Shown: positions 36,273 to 45,181 of the stretch, one piece after another
Numbering within the stretch: the first letter of the stretch is position 1
Layout: every line of letters begins with the position of its first letter
DNA from: Cyclobacteriaceae bacterium
GTDB taxonomy: Bacteria; Bacteroidota; Bacteroidia; Cytophagales; Cyclobacteriaceae
Assembly: GCA_020832305.1 (NCBI GenBank)
Contig: JAFIEV010000044.1
Location: 160,061 to 224,060, forward strand
Direction of reading: 5' to 3'
Length of the DNA: 64,000 bases
Translations under genes and position numbers: made by a program
Notes under the pieces: generated by a model
The model's database searches: none
What the model saw: the letters and a program-made list of their open reading frames with translations, nothing else
Told to the model about the DNA's origin: nothing

Positions 36273-37640
36273 ATGCATAGAAGAGATTTTGTCAAGAATA
36301 GCTCAGTAGCTGCGGGAGCAATTTTTATTCCTTACATAGTTCCATCTTCAGTTTTAGGAAAAAATGCACCCAGTAACAAAATTAATGTTGGTCAAATCGG
36401 ATGTGGTCGCAGGGCTTACAATAACATGCGGGGGGTAATGGATGATGATCGGGCCCGCATTATTGCTGTAAATGATGTGGATAGCAAACGAATGGAGGAT
36501 GCGAAAAAATATGTAGAAGGTTTCTATAACAGTAAAACGGGCAGCAATCAAGCCTTGAATGTCAGCATGTATTCTGACTATCGGGAAATGCTGTTAAATA
36601 AAGATATTGATGCTGTGGTGATTAGCACACCGGATCACTGGCATGCACAGCCTGCTATTGAGGCAGCACTGTCTGGCAAGGATATTTATTTGGAAAAGCC
36701 CAACTCCCTAACCATCGCCGAGGGCAGACTTTTAAGCGATATAGTGCATCGACAGGGAGTTATCTTACAGGTAGGAACACAACAGCGCTCAATGCCACAA
36801 TTTAGAAGAGCCGCAGAGCTGGTGCGCAATGGAAGGATCGGAAAACTGCATACTGTTAAAATTGGCTTACCCGGCGACCCTGCAGGACCAGCATTTCCTT
36901 CAATGCCTGTTCCCAAAAACTTGAACTTTGATATGTGGTTGGGATGTACGCCAGAAGTTCCTTATACGGAAAATGGAGTCCACCCTCAGGATGGCTTTGG
37001 CAGACCTGGATGGTTACGCATAGAAAAATATGGGGCAGGAATGATTACAGGTTGGGGCCAGCACCATTATGATTCTGCCGCCTGGGGTATGGATACTGAG
37101 TTTACCGGCCCAATTACCATAGAAGCCATCGCTGAATTCCCTAAATCAGGGTTATGGGATGTCCATGGTGATTTTATGGTAAAGCATGAATATGAAAATG
37201 GCATTACAGTATTTACCAGTGGAGGCTTTCAGAATGGCATACAATACATTGGTACCGAAGGTTGGATTTTTGTAACACGTGGGGCCTATCGAGCTACTGC
37301 CAGTGATCCCTTACCTGAAGGGTCACAGGAAGCCCTTACCGCCAGCGATCCCAAAATATTGGAATCTAAAATACAAAAAGACGAAATTCATTTGTATAAG
37401 AGTGATGAACAGCATCGCAACTGGTTAGATTGTGTTCGATCGAGGCAGGCACCTGTTTCCCCGGTAGAAATTGGTCATCGGAGTTGCAGCGTTTGTTTGC
37501 TAAGTCATATAGCCATGAAAATACCTGGTATTTTGAACTGGGATCCAAAGGCTGAACGATTCATAAACAATGACTTAGCCAATTCGATGCTCAGCAGGCC
37601 ACAGAGGTATCCTTATGGAACGAATTATATTAAATTATGA
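36273..37640 (+). CDS. Gfo/Idh/MocA family oxidoreductase with Tat signal
   Basis: 455 residues, exported by Tat (HRRDFVKNSSVAAGAIFIPY). The Rossmann motif is INVGQIGCGRRAYNNMRGVM. Further landmarks are TPDHWHAQPAIEAALSGKDI with the following YLEKPNS, and the substrate domain (NLNFDMWLGCTPEVPYTENG, WGQHHYDSAAWGMDTE). It overlaps the next sulfatase gene by 4 bases (ATGA), so both are translated together. Periplasmic NAD-dependent enzymes of this family are thought to oxidise or epimerise sugars, or to cleave glycosides by an oxidation-elimination route. With no glycoside hydrolase in this locus, a bond-breaking role here would make sense but is inference. Confidence 0.92.
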   Translation: MHRRDFVKNSSVAAGAIFIPYIVPSSVLGKNAPSNKINVGQIGCGRRAYNNMRGVMDDDRARIIAVNDVDSKRMEDAKKYVEGFYNSKTGSNQALNVSMYSDYREMLLNKDIDAVVISTPDHWHAQPAIEAALSGKDIYLEKPNSLTIAEGRLLSDIVHRQGVILQVGTQQRSMPQFRRAAELVRNGRIGKLHTVKIGLPGDPAGPAFPSMPVPKNLNFDMWLGCTPEVPYTENGVHPQDGFGRPGWLRIEKYGAGMITGWGQHHYDSAAWGMDTEFTGPITIEAIAEFPKSGLWDVHGDFMVKHEYENGITVFTSGGFQNGIQYIGTEGWIFVTRGAYRATASDPLPEGSQEALTASDPKILESKIQKDEIHLYKSDEQHRNWLDCVRSRQAPVSPVEIGHRSCSVCLLSHIAMKIPGILNWDPKAERFINNDLANSMLSRPQRYPYGTNYIKL

Positions 37641-39052
37641 CGTTGAAACACATAAAACCTATACTGGCAATTTGTTTTTTGTTTGTTTTTGCTTCAGGAT
37701 GCAAACAAAAAAGTGATACTTTGCCCAATGTCATCTTTATTCTGGCCGATGATTTAGGCTGGCCACAAACGGGTGCCTATGGCAGTGACTATTATCAAAC
37801 GCCAAATATTGACCAGATGGCGAAGAATAGTATGCGATTCACAGATGCCTATACGGCAGCGCCTGTTTGTTCGCCCACCAGGGCTTCAATTATGACAGGG
37901 AAGCATCCTGCTCGCCTGCATCTTACAAATTTTATTCCAGGCCACAATCGTGAAAATACACGATTAATTGAGCCAAAAATGAAGCAATTTTTGTCAGTTG
38001 AGGAATTTACGATTGGAAATCTTTTTAGCCAGGCAGGCTATTCCACTGCCATGTTTGGTAAATGGCACTTAAGTCCGGTAAAATTTGGCCCGCAAAGCCT
38101 GCCCTTTTATCCCGATAAGCAGGGTTTTTCTGAGCATTTTGTCATTGATAGTCCTGGCACCCAAAGCAATCCTGAAATGGACCCGCACTGGTCAGATCTG
38201 ATAGGAGATGCTTCGGTTGAATTTATCAGGAAAAATGCAGATCAACCCTTTTTTCTATTTATGAGTTTCAGCGCCATTCATTCTCCCCTCGTTGAAAGGG
38301 CAGATTCTATCGCCAGGTGGAGGAATAAGCCTGAAAGTTCCAAACCTGAGAATAATCCCATAATTGCTGCAATCCTGGCAAGAATGGATGCCAATGTTGG
38401 AAAAGTGCTGAATGCACTTAAAACACTGAAATTAGAGAAAAATACTATGGTAATATTCTACTCTGACAATGGCGGATTGACCCAGAATGCTGTATACTAT
38501 CTTGATTTTTATCCTGAAGGGGAAGATATTCGAATGGCAAGTCAGAAACCTCTACGGGAGGGAAAGGGATGGCTTTATGAAGGGGGTATACGTGTTCCCC
38601 TTATTATACAATGGCCGGGTATGATTGAAGAAAATAGTATTAGTCATGAGGTGGTTTCATCTTATGATTTCATGCCTACATTTTGCGAATTACTAAATAT
38701 AGAAAAGCCAGATGATTTGGATGGCATCAGCTTGATGAAACATATTAAATCAGGCGAACCTTTGAGTGAGCGAAGTCATTATTGGCATTTTCCTCACTAC
38801 CACCGAGGAAAACCTTGTGGGGCGATCAGAAGCGGGAATTGGAAACTTATAGAGTGGTTTGAACCTGCCTTGGCAAATACCGGTGAACCTGTTTTTGAAT
38901 TATATAATCTTAAGGAGGATATTGGTGAATCCATTGATTTGTCAGAAAGTTTACCGGAAACTACGATGCGGCTTGCAAATGAATTGAAGAGCTGGCGAAA
39001 CGAATTAAAGGTTCAACATTTAACCGTAAACCCCAAATATTTAATTGAGTAA
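37637..39052 (+). CDS. Arylsulfatase-type sulfatase lipoprotein (CSPTR site)
   Basis: Third sulfatase of the locus, 471 residues, lipoprotein with lipobox Cys22 (VFASGC). Metal-binding ADDLGWPQTG near 37-46, formylglycine site Cys78-Ser-Pro-Thr-Arg, GKWHLSP, and the YSDNGG and KPLREGKGWLYEGGIRVPL motifs define the arylsulfatase A-like group, a different subfamily from the two iduronate-2-sulfatase-like enzymes upstream. As a lipoprotein it is probably attached to the outer or inner membrane. Last intact gene of the locus; the 75 bases after it lead into a series of gene fragments. Confidence 0.94.
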   Translation: MTLKHIKPILAICFLFVFASGCKQKSDTLPNVIFILADDLGWPQTGAYGSDYYQTPNIDQMAKNSMRFTDAYTAAPVCSPTRASIMTGKHPARLHLTNFIPGHNRENTRLIEPKMKQFLSVEEFTIGNLFSQAGYSTAMFGKWHLSPVKFGPQSLPFYPDKQGFSEHFVIDSPGTQSNPEMDPHWSDLIGDASVEFIRKNADQPFFLFMSFSAIHSPLVERADSIARWRNKPESSKPENNPIIAAILARMDANVGKVLNALKTLKLEKNTMVIFYSDNGGLTQNAVYYLDFYPEGEDIRMASQKPLREGKGWLYEGGIRVPLIIQWPGMIEENSISHEVVSSYDFMPTFCELLNIEKPDDLDGISLMKHIKSGEPLSERSHYWHFPHYHRGKPCGAIRSGNWKLIEWFEPALANTGEPVFELYNLKEDIGESIDLSESLPETTMRLANELKSWRNELKVQHLTVNPKYLIE

Positions 39053-39127
39053 TCTGATTATTATATTTGTACGGAATATGTCTTGGTTTTCAGGATCCTT
39101 CGTTTATAGAAATGGAATAGAACGATT

Positions 39128-39247
39128 ATGATATTTTGCATGTCAAATGCAACTCAATTGAATGCTAAGGAAATCAGTGAAGTGATATACAAAAGGGTAA
39201 ATGATGATTCACTGATTTTGAAAGTAGTCCATCCTAATGATTTTAAT
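39128..39247 (+). pseudogene. N-terminal remnant, possibly an alpha/beta hydrolase
   Basis: About 40 codons open with ATG and read on as SNATQLNAKEISEVIYKRVN and then DDSLILKVVHPND. The pattern YK-x-V-x-x-x-x-L-x-L-x-V-x-x-P looks like the first beta-strands of carbohydrate-esterase type alpha/beta hydrolases, which occur in sulfatase loci. The frame then runs into sequence copied from an unrelated gene, so the rest of the enzyme is missing. Identification is tentative because so little remains. Confidence 0.45.
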
Positions 39248-39535
39248 AAAAATCCTTATTTCCCCCTTTTGTCATATACAGCGGTAAGCTTATCCGTCAT
39301 GACTTTAAACCAATTCTTATCAAACTTATTGATTTGCAATAAAAGGTAGGAATATCCCTCAAGAAATGGCCTTCTTTCATCAACTTCATAGCCGATGGGA
39401 TTGGTGTTGTATGCTGTACCGCTGAAAGTAGCCATAGCATTGGAAACCATCCCCAATCCACGTTGATAGGTATCTGCAATATAAACCACATTGGCGCCCT
39501 TAAAGGCAGCTTCTGTTTTTAATTTTCGCATGGCC
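39248..39535 (-). pseudogene. Truncated, frameshifted copy of the secreted-protein gene at 23.0-23.9 kb
   Basis: 288 bases closely match 23245-23533, with roughly one difference in ten to fifteen bases by eye. Both ends stop abruptly. One T is missing from the run at 39263-39268 compared with 23267-23273, which shifts the frame after DKRGK. It has neither a signal peptide nor the C-terminal half, so it cannot make the protein. The short open frame beginning MRKLKTEAAF within it is a relic, not a gene. Confidence 0.88.
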
Positions 39536-39537
39536 TT

Positions 39538-39774
39538 CGCTTAACACCTCAAAGTCCCAAAGCTGATCCATTTGCTGCCCCATTTTTTCAATTTGCTGCC
39601 TTTTATCCTATATTAGAGGGCTTTCAGGAGTATCCATTCGTCAGAAAGGATTTTCCCGATTGGTATGCCCCCCATTTCAATATTATGGAGGGTAAAGTAA
39701 AAGTACCCCATGGTGCCGGACTCGGACTTGAATACGATATGAGCATCTTTAACAAAGCAATGAAAATTTTTTAA
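39538..39774 (+). pseudogene. C-terminal remnant of an enolase-superfamily (mandelate racemase/muconate cycloisomerase type) enzyme
   Basis: 78 open codons without a start codon, beginning LTPQSPKADPFAAPFFQF and ending GKVKVPHGAGLGLEYDMSIF and NKAMKIF before a TAA. The V-x-V-P-x-G-x-G-L-G-x-E-x-D pattern followed by about ten residues is the characteristic C-terminus of mandelate racemase/muconate lactonizing enzymes, which in such loci act as sugar-acid dehydratases. Everything upstream, including the metal ligands, is missing and replaced by the duplicated fragment. Thirty bases later the malate synthase gene starts. Confidence 0.72.
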
Positions 39775-39803
39775 AGGATTGAAACAAATAAACAATTTGA
39801 ACT

Positions 39804-41687
39804 ATGAAAAAACTCAGTATATCGATACGCGGAAAGCTTCTTGAAGATTACAAAGATGTTTATACCCCTGAAGTGTGCAATGCCCTTGAAGAAATGTCGT
39901 CATTCAATGCTGAAATCAAAAAGGCCATGGCCGAACGATACCAGAGAAGAGCAAAACGTATAGAGGAAAACAAAAGGATTGATTTTTTAGACCCCCAAAG
40001 TCTGATTCCCCGCACCAACATAAAAGTAAAAGATGCCCGCGAAGGTAAATTCATTGGATTGCCCATCCCCCACGACCTTCAAAGGCAATGGATACAGGGT
40101 ACCGGACCGGCAGCCAAGCCCAATGCAGCGCTTGAAAGCAGCATCCGCAATGTAGCTTATGCCCTGCTCTCCGGTGCCGATGGCTGGATGTTCGATGGGG
40201 AAGATGCACTCGGACAAATCAACAATATGTCGCTCGACAACCAGCGCAATCTTAAACTGGCCATCGCCCGGGATCCCTTATTTCTCAAAGTAGCAGAGCA
40301 GGTAGCCAATGAAATGAATACATGGGCACAAGGTTTTTTTGGCAGGGATATTATCACTGACTGGCAAAAGCAACTTGATTTCACCACTGTGATTTTCAGG
40401 GCACGGGGGCTTCACCTCGATGATCGTCATATACGTGATGCCGATGGCGTACAAATGGCTGCTTCTATTGTCGATATGACCTTGTATGTTGTCAATAATT
40501 ACAAAACGCTGCAAAAAGCAGATGCCTCGGTTGTTCTGTACCTGCCCAAAATTCAAACCGCCGGAGAAGCTGCCTTGTGGAACAACATGCTGTCTGCACT
40601 GGAAGCACATCTGGGTCTGCCGCAAGGCACCATACGTGTTTACGTTCTGGTGGAGCAGTTGGAAGCCACATATCAACTTATGGAAATACGGGCAGCACTT
40701 GGAAAACATTTTGCCGGATACAATACCGGAAGGTGGGATTATATCAACAGCGTAGCCGATGCCTTATCTTGGAAGCAGGATTTCGTCAATCCCAATATAG
40801 AAGACATCGTTATGACCTACGGATACATGCGCCATTATGAAGACCGGGTGCGCAGGGCGGTAAATACCGCCGATCTGGATGGAAACTTTGCCCTCTGGCA
40901 GGGCGGAATGGAACCCAACATTCCGGTCGGTTCCAAAAAAGGGGTCTCTGCGAGCATGGTCAAGGCCGTGGCCGGCGCCGAAAGAGAGCAAAGGGAAGGT
41001 GCCAGTGGAAAATGGGTCGCACACTGGAAAATGGTGCACATCGTAAGACCAGTATGGGAAAAAGTTGGGGAAAGCAATCAGATGGGAAGAAAGTTTCCTC
41101 CTCTCAGTTATACACAAGAAGATTCAGACGGATTGATTTTGCTTGAACCGGCCAACCGAACCATCAGAGGGGCCCGCAACCTGATCAGTGTAGCGCTTCA
41201 ATACGGCAATGCATTCGGACAGGGCATGCAGGCAGCCGCACTGAAACCGGCAGATTTCTTTGGCAATGATAACATTCTCTACCTTATGGAAGACATGGCT
41301 ACCGGAGAAATACGCATCAGTATTTTGTGGGAGTGGTTGCACAAAGGAGCACTTCTTACTGAAGACGATGCAGAAACCGGAGTAAAGGCAAGAGACGTGT
41401 TTTCCAGGGATTTATTTATAAGCTTATTGAATGAAGAGTATAATAAACTCCTGCAAGCAAGCAACAGGGATGTTTATGAAAATTCCAAAACTACTACCCT
41501 GCCCATTTCCCTTGAAATAGTAGAAAAATATGTGTTGGATAAGGTGAAATATCCCTGGTATATCGACCTGTTAAACATCAATCTCAATAACTTCAACCTC
41601 AATGAGGCCAAAAAAAGAATCAATTTATATATTAATAGCTTTAAAAAGGATAATACAAGGATCACAGAAAATCTAGATTTCATGTAG
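39804..41687 (+). CDS. Malate synthase family protein (divergent, long form)
   Basis: Expected to condense glyoxylate and acetyl-CoA to malate. 627 residues, about 90 longer than E. coli malate synthase A. Recognised from FDGEDALGQINNMSLDNQRN (the acidic metal-site segment), VVLYLPKIQTAGEAALWNNM, the stretch LGLPQGTIRVYVLVEQLEAT with the catalytic/metal glutamate, LGKHFAGYNTGRWDYINSVA, and the C-terminal LISVALQYGNAFGQGMQAAA region. The first 100 residues are helix-rich and the tail beyond 560 is charged. No isocitrate lyase gene is in the window, so it may serve the glyoxylate shunt from elsewhere or use glyoxylate from another pathway. It is a stand-alone gene next to a region of gene decay. 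Confidence 0.82.
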   Translation: MKKLSISIRGKLLEDYKDVYTPEVCNALEEMSSFNAEIKKAMAERYQRRAKRIEENKRIDFLDPQSLIPRTNIKVKDAREGKFIGLPIPHDLQRQWIQGTGPAAKPNAALESSIRNVAYALLSGADGWMFDGEDALGQINNMSLDNQRNLKLAIARDPLFLKVAEQVANEMNTWAQGFFGRDIITDWQKQLDFTTVIFRARGLHLDDRHIRDADGVQMAASIVDMTLYVVNNYKTLQKADASVVLYLPKIQTAGEAALWNNMLSALEAHLGLPQGTIRVYVLVEQLEATYQLMEIRAALGKHFAGYNTGRWDYINSVADALSWKQDFVNPNIEDIVMTYGYMRHYEDRVRRAVNTADLDGNFALWQGGMEPNIPVGSKKGVSASMVKAVAGAEREQREGASGKWVAHWKMVHIVRPVWEKVGESNQMGRKFPPLSYTQEDSDGLILLEPANRTIRGARNLISVALQYGNAFGQGMQAAALKPADFFGNDNILYLMEDMATGEIRISILWEWLHKGALLTEDDAETGVKARDVFSRDLFISLLNEEYNKLLQASNRDVYENSKTTTLPISLEIVEKYVLDKVKYPWYIDLLNINLNNFNLNEAKKRINLYINSFKKDNTRITENLDFM

Positions 41688-41795
41688 TAAAAAAAACAAA
41701 ATTTCTTTTAGTACTCAATAATTTCAGCTGGCTGAGCGTATATTTAGGGTTCGGGATTATTTTTAATATACCCCCAAAATAAACCATCGCTAAAC

Positions 41796-43448
41796 ATGCC
41801 ATCGCTTTTACCTATTGACAACGGGCCATTAGGACGAAAAAGGGCCGCGCACTTATTGAGAAGAACAACCTTTGGGCCATCTGGCAAGGATATTGACCGT
41901 TACGCCCAGCTAAATATACAACAGGCCCTGGATCAGTTGTTTACTCCAACTGCCAGGCCTCTTCCTCCACTGGATATCGCCACCGGAGCTGCCTGGGTGA
42001 ATCCCAACACAGCCGGGGCCAACAGTCCGGAATGGCAACTTATAGAGTATACGTTATCCTGGTGGACAGACCGTTTTATGCGTGGAGAAGACCGTATACA
42101 TGCCAGGCTCATCTGGTATTTGCATACGCATTATCCCATCATCAAAGAAAGAATCCCCCGAAGTACGGCCTTGTACCACCATATGATGTTGCTTTGGCAC
42201 TATGCACTGGGTAATTACAAGGAACTGGCGGTAAAAATGTGTTATGATAATGCCATGTTATGGCACCTCGATGGCCACCTAAACGAAAAAGACCGTCCCA
42301 ACGAAAATTTTGCCAGGGAATTTTTCGAATTGTTTACCGTCGGCAAAGGCATGCAAACCGGACCAGACAATTATACTACCTTCGACGAAAACGACGTGCG
42401 GGAAGCTGCCCGCGTCTTAACCGGGTTTGGCATAGATCAGTCCTTTAGCAATGTAGAGCCGGAAACCGGTATAGCTATGGGTATACTTAAAGGCGACGGT
42501 CAAATGGCCCAACGACATGATGCGGGAATTAAAAATTTCAGCGCTGCTTTTGGCAATGTCGCTATTGCTCCTCCGCAGGGAGGGGTCATCAACGGTGTGG
42601 CCACTAAAGAAGCCACCATGCAGGAGCTTCATGACTTTGCAGACATGGTATTTGCACAGCCAGCTACTGCAGCATTCCTGGCCAGAAAACTGTACAGGTT
42701 TTTTGTGTATTATGAAATATCCGATACAGTCGAAAGAGATATCATCACACCACTAGCAGAACAACTGATCAATTCTGATTATCAGATAATTCCGATATTG
42801 CGCAGGCTGTTGTCAAGCAGGCATTTTTTCGATGATGACAATGCCACTGAAGAAGATGATGTAACCGGAGCCATCATAAAATCACCGGTAGAACTTATGG
42901 CAAGCGCTATACATTTTTTCGATGCGGAGTTTCCAGACTCAGACGGTGACCTTACCCGATTTTATCAGGCGCATGCCTTTCTCAGAGGACAAATGCAGTT
43001 GCAGGGGCTTGACCTTTTTGAGCCTTTTGATGTAAACGGCTATGATGCCTATCATCAAATGCCGGCTTTTAACCGCAACTGGATAACCGCCAATACCCTG
43101 GCACATCGATATAAATTCGGGCTTGACATCGTAAACGGCATAAAACCGATGAATGACAATGACCTCATCAAAATCGATGTTGTTCGTTTTGTCAACCAAA
43201 ATATCAGTCAGCCTGAAGAAGCCATAATACTGGCCCGTGAGATAATTGATCATCTTTTACCCAATGAGATCACCGAAGAGCGCTTTATGTATTTCTACCG
43301 TGAAATTCTGCTCGATACCCTATCGGAAATCAACTGGAGATTTGAGTGGCGGGCATATAAACAATCGCAGGACGATACTGCTGTACGTATTCAGCTTGAA
43401 AAATTTATAAGCGCTTTGCTGCAGTCGCCCGAATTTCAATTGTGTTAA
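41796..43448 (+). CDS. DUF1800 family protein
   Basis: 550 residues. The opening RKRAAHLLRRTTFGPSGKDI is the usual start of DUF1800 (the family begins with an AxHLLxRxxFG motif). ARLIWYLHTHYPIIKERIPR, NENFAREFFELFTVGKG and EAARVLTGFGIDQ follow in order, as do AAFLARKLYRFFVYYEIS and IIKSPVELMASAIHFFD. The function is unknown. DUF1800 genes are almost always next to DUF1501 genes, as here (66 bases before it). No obvious signal peptide is seen at this start (MPSLLPIDNGP), so its route out of the cell, if any, is unclear. Confidence 0.9.
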   Translation: MPSLLPIDNGPLGRKRAAHLLRRTTFGPSGKDIDRYAQLNIQQALDQLFTPTARPLPPLDIATGAAWVNPNTAGANSPEWQLIEYTLSWWTDRFMRGEDRIHARLIWYLHTHYPIIKERIPRSTALYHHMMLLWHYALGNYKELAVKMCYDNAMLWHLDGHLNEKDRPNENFAREFFELFTVGKGMQTGPDNYTTFDENDVREAARVLTGFGIDQSFSNVEPETGIAMGILKGDGQMAQRHDAGIKNFSAAFGNVAIAPPQGGVINGVATKEATMQELHDFADMVFAQPATAAFLARKLYRFFVYYEISDTVERDIITPLAEQLINSDYQIIPILRRLLSSRHFFDDDNATEEDDVTGAIIKSPVELMASAIHFFDAEFPDSDGDLTRFYQAHAFLRGQMQLQGLDLFEPFDVNGYDAYHQMPAFNRNWITANTLAHRYKFGLDIVNGIKPMNDNDLIKIDVVRFVNQNISQPEEAIILAREIIDHLLPNEITEERFMYFYREILLDTLSEINWRFEWRAYKQSQDDTAVRIQLEKFISALLQSPEFQLC

Positions 43449-43514
43449 GTTGATTTCCCAGGTGAAAATGCTGTACCAATCAAAAATACATCAGCTCATA
43501 ACAACCTTGACAAC

Positions 43515-45158
43515 ATGAAAAGAAGAAAATTTATACAATCTGCAAGTTCTTTAGCCACTTCTTCCTTTATGCTGGGGGGCATACCCGTAAATGTGCTGGC
43601 CGGTTCGGGTGCCTTGCAAAGGGTTGCCGGAAGCTCAGATACTGACCGGGTGGTTGTCCTCATACAATTACATGGCGGAAACGATGGGTTAAACACCACC
43701 GTACCCCTTGATCAGTATGCCATCTACCAACATCTCAGACCCAATATAGCCCTGCCGAATGGTGGAAACCGAAGGGTAATTACCCTTGATCATACGGTGC
43801 CTTCAGCACAATCACTTGGCTTACATCCCGACATGGCCGATCTGAAAAATTTATACGATCATGGCAAAATGGCGGTTGTGCAAGGCGTAGCTTATGAAAA
43901 TATTAATGGCTCCCATTTCCGAAGCAGGGATATCTGGTTTATGGGTGCCGGATATGATGAAAGTTTTGACTCAGGATGGATGGGACGCTATCTAGATCAT
44001 GAATACCCCGGTTTTCCTGATGAGTATCCAAATACCTCCATGCCCGATCCTCCGGCCATTGAAATCGGCAATGTAGTTTCACTGGCCTTTCACAGGGCCA
44101 ATGGCATCCCCATGGGCATATCCATTCAAAATCCGGAACAATTTTATAACCTTATAAACCAGGTAGGTGGTCTTCCTCCCGAAAGCATCGCCAATTCGTA
44201 CTATGGTCAGGAGTTAAAGTGGATCATAGACATCGAAGAAAAATCAAACCAGTATGCCAGCAGGTTGAGTGAACTGTACAAATCGGGAAAAAACAGCCCC
44301 GTTACCTACCCCGAATTATATCCATTTAATGCACCTGCAGGAGTTTTAAGAAATCAACTGGCGCCACAGTTAAAAATGGTGGCAAGACTTCTGGACGGAG
44401 GCTGTAAAACCAGGGTTTTTCTCGTGAGAATCGGTGGTTTCGACACGCATGCCCGGCAAGTGGAATCCTTTGATGCCACCATGGGTATTCATAGCGCCCT
44501 TTTGTACCACCTTTCATCGGCAGTTAAAGCTTTTCAGGATGATTTGCGCAATCTGGGCCTTGAAGACCGGGTACTCACCATGACCTTTTCTGAGTTTGGC
44601 CGTCGGGCCATCAGCAATGGTAGTTTCGGTAGTGACCATGGTACTTCAGCGCCTATGTTTGTGTTTGGCAAACATGTAAATGCCGGTATTTTTGGTGATA
44701 ACCCAGACCTGAGCAATCTCAGAAACGGCAACCTCGAACAGCAGTTTGATTACCGTCAATTATTTACTTCTGCCCTGACCGACTGGCTGGAAGCTTCAGA
44801 CAGCGCGATCCAGGCAACCTATTTCAATGATTACGTCACCAACAGGGTGCCTTTGATCGGTGGCAGGGTGGTAGGTCTGGATAATCAATTCACCAATGAG
44901 CGTTTCAGGTTAAATGCCTGCTTTCCAAACCCGGTGCAAAACCTGGCTAATTTCAGCTTTTTCATCAATGGGGAACAAAATATCAGCCTAAAAATTCTCG
45001 ATGTTAAAGGTCGGGAAGTGATGAAAATTGCAGAAGGAAGATTTGGAGGCGGCGAGCATTTTATAAGTAAAGATCTTAGCCAGCTCAGCCCTGGAAGTTA
45101 TGTGTACATTTTGGAAACCCCCATTGTAAACCGCTCAAAAAAATTGGTGAAATTGTAA
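43515..45158 (+). CDS. DUF1501 family protein with T9SS C-terminal sorting domain
   Basis: 547 residues. The N-terminus has a Tat-like signal (MKRRKFIQSASSLATSSFML). The DUF1501 body, of the alkaline-phosphatase/sulfatase-like superfamily, shows VVLIQLHGGNDGLNTTVPLD, ENINGSHFRSRDIWF, VRIGGFDTHARQVESFDATM, TMTFSEFGRRAISNGSFGSD and HGTSAPMFVFG. From about 460 on there is a type A T9SS sorting domain (ACFPNPVQNLANFSFFINGE, LKILDVKGREVMKI, LSPGSYVYILETPIVNRSKK) ending in KLVKL, so the protein is probably secreted to or anchored on the cell surface. Partner of the DUF1800 gene upstream; catalytic role unproven. Confidence 0.92.
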   Translation: MKRRKFIQSASSLATSSFMLGGIPVNVLAGSGALQRVAGSSDTDRVVVLIQLHGGNDGLNTTVPLDQYAIYQHLRPNIALPNGGNRRVITLDHTVPSAQSLGLHPDMADLKNLYDHGKMAVVQGVAYENINGSHFRSRDIWFMGAGYDESFDSGWMGRYLDHEYPGFPDEYPNTSMPDPPAIEIGNVVSLAFHRANGIPMGISIQNPEQFYNLINQVGGLPPESIANSYYGQELKWIIDIEEKSNQYASRLSELYKSGKNSPVTYPELYPFNAPAGVLRNQLAPQLKMVARLLDGGCKTRVFLVRIGGFDTHARQVESFDATMGIHSALLYHLSSAVKAFQDDLRNLGLEDRVLTMTFSEFGRRAISNGSFGSDHGTSAPMFVFGKHVNAGIFGDNPDLSNLRNGNLEQQFDYRQLFTSALTDWLEASDSAIQATYFNDYVTNRVPLIGGRVVGLDNQFTNERFRLNACFPNPVQNLANFSFFINGEQNISLKILDVKGREVMKIAEGRFGGGEHFISKDLSQLSPGSYVYILETPIVNRSKKLVKL

Positions 45159-45181
45159 TAGCGCTAAAGGTCACGATGGCC

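Noticed and set aside
39256..39531. A 91-residue protein beginning MRKLKTEAAF
   Set aside because: It is an internal slice of the protein encoded at 23035-23919, without signal peptide and ended by a one-base deletion.
39128..39774. Insertion sequence or transposon as the cause of the gene mosaic
   Set aside because: No transposase, terminal inverted repeat or target-site duplication could be seen.
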